This document shows, piece by piece, positions 18,014 to 27,089 of a stretch of DNA of 64,000 nt. Source of the stretch: Zunongwangia profunda SM-A87. GTDB lineage: Bacteria; Bacteroidota; Bacteroidia; Flavobacteriales; Flavobacteriaceae. Every line of letters begins with the position of its first letter. Position 1 is the stretch's first letter. The notes below the pieces were generated by a model. The model saw only the letters and a program-made list of their open reading frames with translations, searched no databases and was not told where the DNA came from. The DNA is taken from contig NC_014041.1 of the NCBI RefSeq assembly GCF_000023465.1, positions 1,199,001 through 1,263,000 of the forward strand. Direction: 5' to 3'. The position numbers and the translations under genes are program-made.

Positions 18014-19165
18014 TTATTCTTTATTTGTTTTGTCATTTATTTTTCTTTCATAAAAAATGATACTTTCTTTTACAATAACTTTATAAGAAAAATGATAAGT
18101 TAAATGTGTTCTGGCTTGCTTGCCTAAGTTTTTGCCCAACTCCGGATTATCCATAATTTTTAGAAGCCTATCAGCATATACTTGGTGAGCTTTGGGATCT
18201 ATAGCATAACCTGTTTTACTATCTATCATGATTTCTTTAGCCCATCCTATATTTGAGCTTATCAGTGGTTTTTCTAAAGCCATAGTTTCTAACCATGTCA
18301 TAGGAAAGGCTTCAGCAAAACTAGGTAATACCACCAAATTTACTTGTTTTATCAATTCCTGTATCTCATTATAATCTAAAACACCTCTATAATCCAAGTG
18401 ACTTAACGCATTTTTAGAAAGTTTTTTCCTGAATAAATTTAAGGTCGATTCTTTTTCAAAAATATCAATGACGTCTCTGCCTGCTAAAATAAGTTGAGTT
18501 TCAGGCTTTTTTTCTATAACTAAATTGAATATTCCTGCTAATTCTAAAACGCCTTTTTTCCGAATGATGCTTCCAAAGTATAGCATTGTATTTGGTTTTA
18601 TATTCTGATGGTTGGGAATAAAACGATCTAATGGAATTAGGTTATGTATAACTTTATATTCTTTATTGAACTGAAATATTTCATTTGTTTTTTTACCAAC
18701 AAAATCACTCACTGCAATTATTGCATCTGCGTTTTTGTAAGCATTTTTTTCAAAAAATCGATTTTTTGCTTTTTGCTTTCTTCCCTCCAGATGGCAAAAA
18801 TAGGCGTCTGAACCATGCAATTTTAAAATTATCGGACACTTCAATTTCATAAAGGCTGAAATTCCGGTCCAATCGGGTATTTCTATAGTATCAATTTTTT
18901 CCTTCTGAATAACAGTATTTAAATAATTCTGCAGATGTTTTCTATAAAAATAAAAGCCTCCGAATTTATAGTGGCGTCTTTTAATTTTATAAATTTTCAG
19001 ATTATCATTTTCAGTAACCGAATTTTCATCCTGATCATAAATGAAAATACTGATTTTTAAACCTTCATTTAGAAATGCCTGCGATAAGTGATAAATACTG
19101 GATCCTATTCCGCCAGTGGGCTGATTATTCTCAGGATATTCTGAAGTTAAAAATCCTATATGCAT
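18014..19165 (-). CDS. GT4 family glycosyltransferase
   Basis: 383-aa retaining GT-B enzyme. The N-terminus HIGFLTSEYPENNQPTGGIG has the glycine-rich GT4 loop; IILKLHGSDAYF, AIIAVSDFVGKKT and VIHNLIPLDRF follow. The donor domain has YFGSIIRKKGVLELAGIF, ILAGRDVIDIF and the E-x7-E region SFAEAFPMTWLETMALEKPL (near residue 290). It starts one base after the upstream stop, as the last intact gene of the minus-strand operon. The acceptor is unknown. Confidence 0.88.
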   Translation of the reverse strand: MHIGFLTSEYPENNQPTGGIGSSIYHLSQAFLNEGLKISIFIYDQDENSVTENDNLKIYKIKRRHYKFGGFYFYRKHLQNYLNTVIQKEKIDTIEIPDWTGISAFMKLKCPIILKLHGSDAYFCHLEGRKQKAKNRFFEKNAYKNADAIIAVSDFVGKKTNEIFQFNKEYKVIHNLIPLDRFIPNHQNIKPNTMLYFGSIIRKKGVLELAGIFNLVIEKKPETQLILAGRDVIDIFEKESTLNLFRKKLSKNALSHLDYRGVLDYNEIQELIKQVNLVVLPSFAEAFPMTWLETMALEKPLISSNIGWAKEIMIDSKTGYAIDPKAHQVYADRLLKIMDNPELGKNLGKQARTHLTYHFSYKVIVKESIIFYERKINDKTNKE

Positions 19166-20551
19166 TTAGCTAATGTCGTTTAACGCCTTCCAGATTCGCT
19201 CTGAACTTTCATTTGCAGGATCTTTGTTTATTTTTTTGAACCATTCGGTTGCTTCCTCTATTGTCTCTATCGTATTCTTTTTTAAAGATTTTAAAATTAT
19301 CGGTTCAATATCTTTTTCTGAATTAATCCAATATGCAACTTTTGCTGAAGGTTTTGAGCGAAAATGAATGTAATTATAAATTATTCTGGAATCTTTTTTT
19401 AAGTTTTTAATTTTCGGATTATAATTGATATATCCACACGGTTTTTTATAACTAACAAAATCGAAGATCATAGAAGATGCTACGTTTATTACCACAAAAG
19501 TATTAGCGATAATCGAAGTTTGTAATGCTACATCTTCTTTGGTTGGTAATATTGCATTCCATTGGGAACCCTGCTGTTTCCATAAAGGATCTATTGATAT
19601 AATTTCATCTTGATATTCTTCCAGAAATTGGTCATAACGATCTGAAAAATCTACTGGACATCTTCTAAAAATAATTCCGATGTTTTTACCAGAATTATTC
19701 AAATTTCTTACTGCTTTTGCAACATCTCGCAAGTATAATTCGTCATGCGGAGCTGTGGTTATATCGTCACCGGAATAACACAAATAGGAGCGTTCAGGAT
19801 CTAAATTGTATTTTTTGTAGAAAGTAGATTTCGAATGGGCTAAACCTTGAGTAAAGTGTGGTTCAAACTGCGGAGTTCCTGTGACTTTGATTTGTTTTTC
19901 TGAAACTTCAGGATAATATTTTATCAATTCTGAAGCCATAAAATCGCTCCAAACAAAATAATAGTCAGTTTTAACTACCTTGGTTGCTTTAGGTAAATTA
20001 TCCCAGGAAAATATAAAAGTAGCCGTAGGAATTCCCAAATCTTTCGCAGCCAGTAAAGGAGCTAAAGCGTTTACCGGACGCTGATTGGTGCAAAACACAA
20101 CAGCCGGTTGTTCATTTTTTAAAGTTTCAATACATTCTTTATAAAAGGCCTTGCCTCGCTCAAAATTAGCTAATTTTTCCCTAAGTTTTATAAGATTTTT
20201 TTCTCCTGAATATTTTTTAGCTAAGAACTGAACGATCTTCAATTTCAGTTTCTCCTTAAAAGATTTGAGTTTTGGTGGAAACTTATATTCCTGATAAACT
20301 GATTCGTTGAATTTTGCAGTAAAATGATCTAATTCAGCCTCAATTTTAGCTCGCTTATACAAATCGGTTAAAAAATGAGGTTTTCCTTCTAGTTTCAGCT
20401 CGTTTAAACCAATTTTGGAGAGATCAAAAGCAGTTTGATTCCAAAATGTGATATCCCAGTCTTGTTCTTTACCAATGCTTGTGAAATTGGTAAAAGCAAA
20501 GTTACGAAGCCCCACACCATCAGGAAGCAGGATTAAAATTTTTTTATTCAA
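19166..20551 (-). CDS. Unrecognised GT-B-like protein of the sugar operon
   Basis: 461 aa, soluble, no signal peptide. I do not recognise a named family. It starts NKKILILLPDGVGLRNFAF, has AVVFCTNQRPVNALAPLLAA and ATFIFSWDNLPKATKVVKTD in the middle, and in the second half YLCYSGDDITTAPHDELYLR and FVVINVASSMIFDFVSYKKP, which resembles the donor-site region of GT-B and CDP-glycerol-phosphotransferase-like enzymes. The DNLPKAT and CTNQRP segments suggest conserved function. Its start overlaps the end of the asparagine-synthase-like gene by eight bases, so it is co-translated with the sugar-modification genes. Glycosyltransfer is a guess from fold and neighbours. Confidence 0.65.
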   Translation of the reverse strand: MNKKILILLPDGVGLRNFAFTNFTSIGKEQDWDITFWNQTAFDLSKIGLNELKLEGKPHFLTDLYKRAKIEAELDHFTAKFNESVYQEYKFPPKLKSFKEKLKLKIVQFLAKKYSGEKNLIKLREKLANFERGKAFYKECIETLKNEQPAVVFCTNQRPVNALAPLLAAKDLGIPTATFIFSWDNLPKATKVVKTDYYFVWSDFMASELIKYYPEVSEKQIKVTGTPQFEPHFTQGLAHSKSTFYKKYNLDPERSYLCYSGDDITTAPHDELYLRDVAKAVRNLNNSGKNIGIIFRRCPVDFSDRYDQFLEEYQDEIISIDPLWKQQGSQWNAILPTKEDVALQTSIIANTFVVINVASSMIFDFVSYKKPCGYINYNPKIKNLKKDSRIIYNYIHFRSKPSAKVAYWINSEKDIEPIILKSLKKNTIETIEEATEWFKKINKDPANESSERIWKALNDIS

Positions 20552-22271
20552 AATCGTCGAATTTCGATATTAAAAGGGCAGTATTTACCCATTGCCAAAT
20601 ATAAAAACTGTTTTGGTTATTTCCATTAAGATAACTTTCCCATTCCAGCTTAAGCGATCTGTGATCAAACCACTCGCTAAAAATAGAATGCTTTAAATGT
20701 TCAATTTCAGTTGCAACCCAATCTTTTAAATCATTTCCAATCCATTCTCTTTGGGGCGTTTGTAATGGTCTTTTAGGAGCGTATGAGGTATTTTTCGGTA
20801 TAAATTCTGCCGCGATCTGTCTTAAAGTATGCTTTGTTGAATTTCCATTTATTTTATATTCATCTTTAGCTGAAAATGCCAGTTCAATCAACCGATAATC
20901 CAGGAATGGTTCTCTAAGTTCTGTGCTAAATGCCATCGAAATACGATCGTTAAAACGTAAAGCCCTGGGAAGTTTTGTATAAAAAAGATCGCGATATTGT
21001 GTATTCTGAATTTTACTTTTAAATGGAGTAGGATAATTAGGCTTTATCGCCAAAGCTTGAAATTCTTTTTCAATCACTTCTTTTTTGAAAGCCGAACTTC
21101 CTTTTTTTAAGCCCTGAATAGTCTGATTTTGCTGATTTAAGTAATAATCATATCCTGCCCATTGTTCATCCATTCCCTGCCCGTCAAGCAATACTTTTAT
21201 TCCTTGTTCTGAAGCAGTTTTAAAAATTTTCGAATAGGCTAGCGTAGGAATCCCTCCAAAGGGTTCATCCTGATGTTGTGAAATTTTAAGCGCTAAATCT
21301 TGAATCTCGTTTACAGAAAGCTTTACTTTTTGCAGAGGTTTGTTGGTTTGCCTTATCATTTCTTGTACCCAGGGCAGCTCATCGTAATTTTTATCTCCAG
21401 TGTAAAAAGTGAACGCGTTGATATCTGTATCTGGTTTAAACTGATCGACTAAAGCTAAAAGTAAACTGCTGTCTACACCACCGCTAAGATTAAATGCCAA
21501 AGGCACATCTGCCCTAAAGCGTAATTTTATGCTGTCTTTAAGTAAGGCAAGATACTCTTCCTTTAAATTAATTAGTTTTTTTATGGAATTTCGATTCTTA
21601 ATTTTCTCTTCAAAATTGTACCATTTTGTAATCGTTAATGCTTCAGAAGAAAAATCATACTCTAAATAATGCCCTGCCGGTAGTTGTTTTATTCCTGAAT
21701 AAAAAGTTTCATCCGGCATTCCATAGGATCCATGCAGAAAATAAGAACTCCAAACTTTTTTATTTGGCGCTGTTTTTTGATGAAGATTTAAAGCTTTAAT
21801 TTCACTTGAAAATCTGAATTTATTTTCTTCAGAATAATAAAAAGGCTTAACTCCAAATCGATCTCTGGCAGCAAATAACTTTTTATTTTTAATGTCCCAA
21901 ATCGCAAAACTGAACATTCCATTTAAAAGCTGGATACAATCTTTCCCGTATTGAAGATATAAAGCTAAAAGAACTTCGGTATCTGAAGTTGTTCTAAAAT
22001 TATAATCTTGAACTCGGCTCTTTAATTCTTTATAATTATAGATTTCTCCATTAAATGTGAGTATAAATCTGCCTGAAGGATCTTTAAATGGCTGATTGGC
22101 ATTACTGCTCGTATCGATAATAGATAAGCGGTTATGCCCAATACAGGCAAAACCCTGGTCTTCATAAAACCCGGTGTGATCTGGACCGCGATGTTTTTGC
22201 GCAACAAGCATCTCTTGTAATTGAGAAGCAGAATTAGCTTTGTTTGAAATGATTCCTGCAATGCCACACAT
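20544..22271 (-). CDS. asnB: Glutamine-dependent asparagine-synthase-like amidotransferase
   Basis: 575 aa with both domains intact. The glutaminase half starts MCGIAGII with the catalytic Cys2, followed by HRGPDHTGF, RLSIID and FNGEIYNY. The synthetase half has the ATP pyrophosphatase loop LSGGVDSSLLLAL (near residue 265) and LDGQGMDEQWAGY. Free asparagine synthesis is possible, but homologues inside surface-glycan operons are thought to convert sugar carboxylates to carboxamides. It shares one base with neuA upstream and overlaps the next gene by eight, favouring a glycan role. The substrate is inferred. Confidence 0.88.
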   Translation of the reverse strand: MCGIAGIISNKANSASQLQEMLVAQKHRGPDHTGFYEDQGFACIGHNRLSIIDTSSNANQPFKDPSGRFILTFNGEIYNYKELKSRVQDYNFRTTSDTEVLLALYLQYGKDCIQLLNGMFSFAIWDIKNKKLFAARDRFGVKPFYYSEENKFRFSSEIKALNLHQKTAPNKKVWSSYFLHGSYGMPDETFYSGIKQLPAGHYLEYDFSSEALTITKWYNFEEKIKNRNSIKKLINLKEEYLALLKDSIKLRFRADVPLAFNLSGGVDSSLLLALVDQFKPDTDINAFTFYTGDKNYDELPWVQEMIRQTNKPLQKVKLSVNEIQDLALKISQHQDEPFGGIPTLAYSKIFKTASEQGIKVLLDGQGMDEQWAGYDYYLNQQNQTIQGLKKGSSAFKKEVIEKEFQALAIKPNYPTPFKSKIQNTQYRDLFYTKLPRALRFNDRISMAFSTELREPFLDYRLIELAFSAKDEYKINGNSTKHTLRQIAAEFIPKNTSYAPKRPLQTPQREWIGNDLKDWVATEIEHLKHSIFSEWFDHRSLKLEWESYLNGNNQNSFYIWQWVNTALLISKFDDFE

Positions 22272-22960
22272 TATTTTAGTCTTTTTATGAGTTCTTCTGC
22301 TTTTTTCCAGTCTTCCATGGTATCCAGATTTACATGAGGATCTTCAGTCGTATCGATAAATCCGGTTTTAGTTCCGAAGAACGAATTTTGTTCTAAAATG
22401 ACCTCAGTTTTGGTGATATAAATAGCGCCGTCACGATGATAGGTTTTTGGTAAATCTTGTCTTCTCGAAACGATTTGTTCTCTTTCTACTGTTAGCTCTA
22501 AAGTGCCATCACGATCGCTAAACGCCCAATAAGGATTATATTCATGCGGTATCTCTCTAACCGAAATTAAACTATCATAATTGCCCGCTTTAAATTTTGT
22601 AATAGCATCATCTATTAAATTTTTTCTTCGGAAAGGAGTTGTAGGTTGTAGTAAACAAATAGCATCAATATTTTGGCCTTCTTCTAGTAAATTTTGAAGT
22701 TGTTCTTTAATTACAGTAATACTGGTAGTATCATCTTGTGCGAGTTGAAAAGGTCTTCTGTAATTTTCAATAGAATATTTTTGGCCTTCGCGAAGAATAT
22801 TTTCATCTTCAGAATTAAGGAAAACTTTAGTTAGATAATTACTTTCCAGAGCACTTTCAATCGTATACGCGATTAATGGCCTGCGGCCTAAAGTTTTTAT
22901 ATTTTTACCTGGAATACCTTTACTGCCTCCCCGTGCAGGAATGATGCCTATTATATTCAA
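22271..22960 (-). CDS. neuA: CMP-nonulosonic acid (acylneuraminate) cytidylyltransferase
   Basis: Activates a nine-carbon sugar acid with CTP to give the CMP donor. 229 aa, as usual for single-domain NeuA. The N-terminal nucleotide loop is IIPARGGSKGIPGKN (residues 6-20), followed by LGRRPLIAYTIESA, LNSEDENIL, RPFQLAQDDT and LLQPTTPFRR near residue 104. NGAIYITK-like DGAIYITK occurs near 178. It follows the formyltransferase gene with a four-base overlap. Whether the substrate is Neu5Ac, legionaminic acid or a formylated relative is not decided by sequence. Confidence 0.92.
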   Translation of the reverse strand: MNIIGIIPARGGSKGIPGKNIKTLGRRPLIAYTIESALESNYLTKVFLNSEDENILREGQKYSIENYRRPFQLAQDDTTSITVIKEQLQNLLEEGQNIDAICLLQPTTPFRRKNLIDDAITKFKAGNYDSLISVREIPHEYNPYWAFSDRDGTLELTVEREQIVSRRQDLPKTYHRDGAIYITKTEVILEQNSFFGTKTGFIDTTEDPHVNLDTMEDWKKAEELIKRLK

Positions 22961-23751
22961 AAATTAAAATTAACTATGGGTTTGCTTAAATCTCTTTGCT
23001 CTTTATCACGAATATAGTCTATAATCATTCCTTGTTCAAAATTCTTGTAAATTTCCTTCAAAATAGAAATATTAAGATCTTTTATCCTAAGCTCTTTCCC
23101 TGATTTTGACTGTTTTTTTAAGTCAATTTTTCCCGAATTATAATCTTGTAGAATTTTTGGTAGTAATTTCCCTGCTTTTAGAATCACTTTATTTCCAGTC
23201 GTATGCATATCGTCTTTTACTTCAATTTCTGGTCGTAGCTGGCAAAGAATAGCACCGGCATCGACTTTTTCTGAGGCAATATGGATCGTAGCGCCCACAC
23301 ATTCTGGTTCTTTATAATAAAAAGGGAATAAATTTGTGGCCGATCCTTTGTAATATGGAGAAAGCCCTAAATGTAGGTTAATAAACTTATTAGGGAATAA
23401 ATTGAGTATATCTCTCTTGATAATGCTGGTGCCAAACAGAATAATAAAATCAGGTCTAATCTCTTTTAATTTTTCTTGAACTAATTCAGAATTAATTTTT
23501 CCATGCTCCAAGGATAACAATTCTACATTTTCAGGAAATTCGATGTCTTTAAAAAATTGCTTTTCTGAGTTTTCTCTAAGCTTGAAATGATTTTTCCAAA
23601 AAAGCGTGTCTTCATCATTTAAACCATTATTTTTAGTGATCGAAACACTCTTTTTTTCGTCTACAATTAATTGAAGAGAAGTATGTTCAGCCAATTCTTT
23701 AGCAATGTATTTGTGACGTTTTGCATCACTGGTAAATAGCACTGTTTTCAT
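22957..23751 (-). CDS. Sugar N-formyltransferase-like protein (formyl-THF dependent)
   Basis: 264 aa, formyl_transf domain. The catalytic triad is present: Asn125 and His127 in FINLHLGLSPYYKG and Asp164 in SEKVDAGAIL. IRPDFIILFGTSIIKRDIL precedes it as in the methionyl-tRNA and sugar formyltransferases. The protein is shorter than Fmt and lacks its usual C-terminal tRNA-binding domain, so an amino-sugar substrate is more likely. Its start overlaps the deacetylase gene by 26 bases, and neuA follows with four bases of overlap. That context argues for formylation of an amino group freed on the nonulosonate or its precursor (inference). Confidence 0.82.
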   Translation of the reverse strand: MKTVLFTSDAKRHKYIAKELAEHTSLQLIVDEKKSVSITKNNGLNDEDTLFWKNHFKLRENSEKQFFKDIEFPENVELLSLEHGKINSELVQEKLKEIRPDFIILFGTSIIKRDILNLFPNKFINLHLGLSPYYKGSATNLFPFYYKEPECVGATIHIASEKVDAGAILCQLRPEIEVKDDMHTTGNKVILKAGKLLPKILQDYNSGKIDLKKQSKSGKELRIKDLNISILKEIYKNFEQGMIIDYIRDKEQRDLSKPIVNFNF

Positions 23752-24688
23752 ACCAATATCTGTAATTTGGTTTAGAAAATAATTTATTTTCTTTAAATAG
23801 GTTTCCTTTACCTAATGGAAGATCGTTCGCATCGTATCTTGATATTAGCAACGAATCTTCTTGTAAGTCTGCCGTTAACGCCCTTTCCATTGTAAACCCT
23901 AGCTTAAATTTATTTTCTTTGGCAATCTTCGAAACTTTTTGACAGGCAGAAAAAGAGCCATAGGGATAGCTTATAGCATCAAGTTTATGACCCAATAAAG
24001 AATTAAAAAATAATTGAGAATCTTTTAAATCCTGAGATATAATCTCCTTATCAAACTCTCCCAAAGGTATATGTTGGTGAGCATGCGATCCCAAATTATG
24101 ATTTTTGTCTAAATCAATAAGCATATCTCTGGTCATATATAATTCTTCAAAAACTTTAGATTCATCGAAATATTCGTGAAATAGCGGATCAATAAGTGAT
24201 TCTAGTTGTTTGAAATTAAGTTTGAAATTCAAAAGATATTTCAGCTTAGCTGTATCAGTATCATCATAGTTATAATGCTTAATTGCTAACAGGTTCTCTT
24301 CCGGGGAAAGGTTTAAGGCAGTTCGGCGATTAATAATTTCTGAACTTAGTACCGATCTTAGCAAATGAATCTTATGAACCATTGATACTTTTTGGTTACT
24401 GAAATTCCAGCTATTTACAAAAAAGATAAAAGGAATCCCCATTTCATCCAATATGGGTTTTGCGATTTCATATTGTTCTTTTAAGCCATCGTCAAAGGTA
24501 ATTAGGATATAATTCTTTTTAAGTGGTTGCCCAATTTTTTGCAGAAGCTCAGGCTGACTTATAAACTCCCCATACTTCGATAAAGTTTCCAGCTGTATTT
24601 TAAATTTAGAGGGCGTAAATCCAAAAATACTAGGGTATTTTGCTTTAAAATCAGTTCTTATATAATGATAATTGCCAACACAAAGCAT
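23726..24688 (-). CDS. Polysaccharide deacetylase (NodB-like, CE4) family protein
   Basis: 320 aa, no signal peptide, so cytoplasmic. NodB motif 1 is ILITFDDGLKEQYE (Asp66, Asp67); motif 2 is LGSHAHQHIPLG (metal histidines), and DAISYPYGSF is the motif 3 equivalent. CE4 enzymes remove N-acetyl groups from amino sugars using a divalent metal. A cytoplasmic location is unusual for cell-wall deacetylases and fits action on a soluble or lipid-linked precursor. It lies two bases after neuC and overlaps the formyltransferase gene, a natural deacetylate-then-formylate pair. Confidence 0.87.
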   Translation of the reverse strand: MLCVGNYHYIRTDFKAKYPSIFGFTPSKFKIQLETLSKYGEFISQPELLQKIGQPLKKNYILITFDDGLKEQYEIAKPILDEMGIPFIFFVNSWNFSNQKVSMVHKIHLLRSVLSSEIINRRTALNLSPEENLLAIKHYNYDDTDTAKLKYLLNFKLNFKQLESLIDPLFHEYFDESKVFEELYMTRDMLIDLDKNHNLGSHAHQHIPLGEFDKEIISQDLKDSQLFFNSLLGHKLDAISYPYGSFSACQKVSKIAKENKFKLGFTMERALTADLQEDSLLISRYDANDLPLGKGNLFKENKLFSKPNYRYWYENSAIYQ

Positions 24689-24689
24689 C

Positions 24690-25844
24690 TTAATACGTAA
24701 TTGTTTTGCTAAAACTAAGTTCGGTTTTGGCTAAAATATCAGCTATTTTTTTACCTGCTTCTCCATCGCCATAAATATTGGAAGAAGTAATATTTTTTCT
24801 TTCAATAGACTGTTCTATGGCAAATTTGATTTCAGGTTTCTTAGCTTTTACATCAATAACATTTTGAGCTCTTAATCTACGGTTTTGGCGATTACCTATA
24901 TTTACAACCGGTATGCCCAGATAAGCACATTCCCTAATTCCCACACTCGAATTTCCTATTAAAGTTTTTGAGTGTTTTAATAAGATTAAAAAATCTCTTG
25001 GCTCCATATTCTTAAAGAAATGAATATGTTGAGGCTTCATTTTTTCGCGATAAGATCTAATCCCATTACTGGTGCCATCTGAGCCTGCATCTACATTTGG
25101 CCAAAACCAGAAAGTGGGAATTTCTAACTCATCTACCGCTTCTAAGGTTGCTAATATCTGTTTTTTAGATTCATGATATTCCGTGGTTACCGGATGTTGC
25201 ATAACAACAATATAACCGTTTTGAAAGTCAATTTCAGGACCAACACCTCCATATTTTTCTATAGGATTAAAGTATAGATCTGAAGCCCTAATTTCTTTTG
25301 CCAAATCTATTGATGGGCAACCGGTATTAATTACTTTTTCAGGATCTTCCCCTAATTTTATCACACGTTCACGCGCATCATCGCTGGAAACCAAATGTAA
25401 GTCTGCCAGTTTTGTATTGGCGTGGCGAACTTTTTCATCTATATTCCCTGTAACTTCACCTCCCTGAATATGCACCAAAGGAATATTTTGATAAGAAGCC
25501 GCAATAGAGGTAGCAATAGTCTCAAAACGATCTGCAATGGTGACTACGGCATCTGGTTTTAAATTATAAAAAACATTGGTCAATTCCATTAAACCTAATC
25601 CTGTAGTTTTAGCCATGGTGGTAGGGTTTTCACCCTCCAATACCATAAAAACTTTAGAACTTATTTTAAAACCATCTTTCTCTATAAAGTCTACTGCATT
25701 CCCGTAACGATCTAATAAAGCGGACCCGGCAATTACCAATTGTAACTCCAGGTCTGGATGATGATCTATAGCAGCCAAAGCAGTTTTAATGCGGCTATAA
25801 GAAGGTCTTGCAGTTACCACTACGCAAATCTTTCTTTTTTGCAT
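24690..25844 (-). CDS. neuC: UDP-GlcNAc 2-epimerase, hydrolysing (NeuC/LegG type)
   Basis: Releases ManNAc (or the 6-deoxy diacetamido analogue) from a UDP sugar, the first committed step to sialic or legionaminic acid. 384 aa. ICVVVTARPSYSRIKTAL is the NeuC-type N-terminus; IADRFETIATSIAASYQN, HIQGGEVTGNIDEKVRHA and LIGNSSVGIRECAYLGIPVV are typical of the hydrolysing group rather than WecB. It is ten bases downstream of neuB. The absence in the window of the 4,6-dehydratase and aminotransferase of legionaminate synthesis makes a ManNAc product somewhat more likely, but those genes could lie elsewhere. Confidence 0.92.
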   Translation of the reverse strand: MQKRKICVVVTARPSYSRIKTALAAIDHHPDLELQLVIAGSALLDRYGNAVDFIEKDGFKISSKVFMVLEGENPTTMAKTTGLGLMELTNVFYNLKPDAVVTIADRFETIATSIAASYQNIPLVHIQGGEVTGNIDEKVRHANTKLADLHLVSSDDARERVIKLGEDPEKVINTGCPSIDLAKEIRASDLYFNPIEKYGGVGPEIDFQNGYIVVMQHPVTTEYHESKKQILATLEAVDELEIPTFWFWPNVDAGSDGTSNGIRSYREKMKPQHIHFFKNMEPRDFLILLKHSKTLIGNSSVGIRECAYLGIPVVNIGNRQNRRLRAQNVIDVKAKKPEIKFAIEQSIERKNITSSNIYGDGEAGKKIADILAKTELSFSKTITY

Positions 25845-25854
25845 ATTTTATTTT

Positions 25855-26850
25855 TTAGTCCAGACTTTCTTCTGTTAGGAAATCCCATTTTTTTAAAGGC
25901 TTTTTCAATTTTTGACCAATGATCTCTTCGAACCTGGAAGCATTAATTCCAAAGCCTTTAGGTTTTTTACTCTCTAAATCTTCAAATTGTAAGATATGGT
26001 TTTTTGGGAGATCTTTATTCACTGCTAAAGATTTCTCAAAAATACTTTTAAGATCATTAAATTGAGTATTGTCATTCTTATCGATTGGGTGATTTTTGGC
26101 TTTTTCGATGGCTTTTATATTCTGAACCATCTTTGCTACCTGATTTATTTCTATGGAAGAAGAACTATCTGGCCCAAACATATTTTTATCAAAAACAACG
26201 TGGAATTCAAGAATTTCAGCTCCTAAAGTGGTAGCAGCAATGCAGGTGGAAGGATTTGCAGAATGATCTGAAAATCCAATGGGGACCTGGTAACGCTCTT
26301 TTAATTCCGAAATAACATTCAGTCCATAATTTTCAGGAGTAGTTGGGTATGAAGTAGTGCATTGAAGAATCGAGAACTCAATTTTTTCCTTTTTTAGAAA
26401 ATCAATTGTTTCGTCTAATTCAGCAAAAGAACTCATCCCAGAACTTAAGATTATTGGTTTTCTGGTTGCAGAAATTTTTTTCAGTAATAAAAAATTATTG
26501 ACTTCCCCAGAGCCGATTTTGTATCTTTTTACACCTAATTTTTCCAACTGATCTACAGCTAAATTGCTAAAAGGCGAAGCTATAAATTCAAGATTGTTTG
26601 TTTCGCAGCATTCTTTTAGGATTTGCCATTGCTCAAAAGTAAACTCCATTCGTTTCCAGTAATCAAAACGCGTTGCATCTTGTTTTGAAAACTTAATTCT
26701 GAAGGGTTCCTGCTGGCTACTTTCAGCTTCAGCAATATGCATTTGAAACTTTACGGCATCAACTCCCGTTTTAGCCAAGGCTTCGATATAACTAATGGCT
26801 AAACCAAGGCTCCCTTCGTGAGCCTGCCCAATTTCAGCGATGATGAACAT
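25855..26850 (-). CDS. neuB: N-acetylneuraminate (nonulosonate) synthase
   Basis: Condenses PEP with a ManNAc-type sugar to form a nine-carbon acid. 331 aa. The TIM-barrel start is FIIAEIGQAHEGSLGLAI, then VDAVKFQ, KIGSGEVNN, LSSGMSS, PIGFSDHSAN and FDKNMFGPDSSSS, which corresponds to the DxxMxGPD segment of NeuB. The C-terminal SAF/antifreeze-like domain is represented by GFGINASRFEEIIGQKL. It is the first gene of the minus-strand operon, with a 239-bp divergent region separating it from 27090. I found no clear TAnnTTTG box in front of it. Confidence 0.92.
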   Translation of the reverse strand: MFIIAEIGQAHEGSLGLAISYIEALAKTGVDAVKFQMHIAEAESSQQEPFRIKFSKQDATRFDYWKRMEFTFEQWQILKECCETNNLEFIASPFSNLAVDQLEKLGVKRYKIGSGEVNNFLLLKKISATRKPIILSSGMSSFAELDETIDFLKKEKIEFSILQCTTSYPTTPENYGLNVISELKERYQVPIGFSDHSANPSTCIAATTLGAEILEFHVVFDKNMFGPDSSSSIEINQVAKMVQNIKAIEKAKNHPIDKNDNTQFNDLKSIFEKSLAVNKDLPKNHILQFEDLESKKPKGFGINASRFEEIIGQKLKKPLKKWDFLTEESLD

Positions 26851-27064
26851 TTCTAAATATTTATTATTATGGTAAATAAATTTTCTTAGATTCTAATTTG
26901 TAAATTTAAAATAATCCTCAAGAGTTCCGAGATTTTAGATCGTTTTGTATTTTATAGTATAGTCTTTGTATGCTTTATTTGAAATTAAATCTTAAGAAGA
27001 TCCTTTTTTTAGCTATTTTAATCTAATTTTTAGAAAGATAGTGTAGAAGTTTAAAATGGAGTTT

Positions 27065-27072
27065 TACATTTG
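27065..27072 (+). promoter_or_regulatory. Putative -7 element for the 27090 operon
   Basis: TACATTTG matches the Bacteroidota -7 consensus TAnnTTTG and ends 17 bases before the ATG at 27090. No TTTG is seen at the expected -33 distance, so this is only a partial promoter match. The rest of the 239-bp divergent intergenic region is AT-rich without another clear signal. Confidence 0.4.
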
Positions 27073-27089
27073 CTGAAATAAGAATAGAG

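Noticed and set aside
20544..26850. Complete legionaminic or pseudaminic acid pathway
   Set aside because: Only the hydrolysing epimerase, synthase and cytidylyltransferase are present; no 4,6-dehydratase, aminotransferase or N-acetyltransferase pair is seen, so I do not assign a specific nonulosonate.
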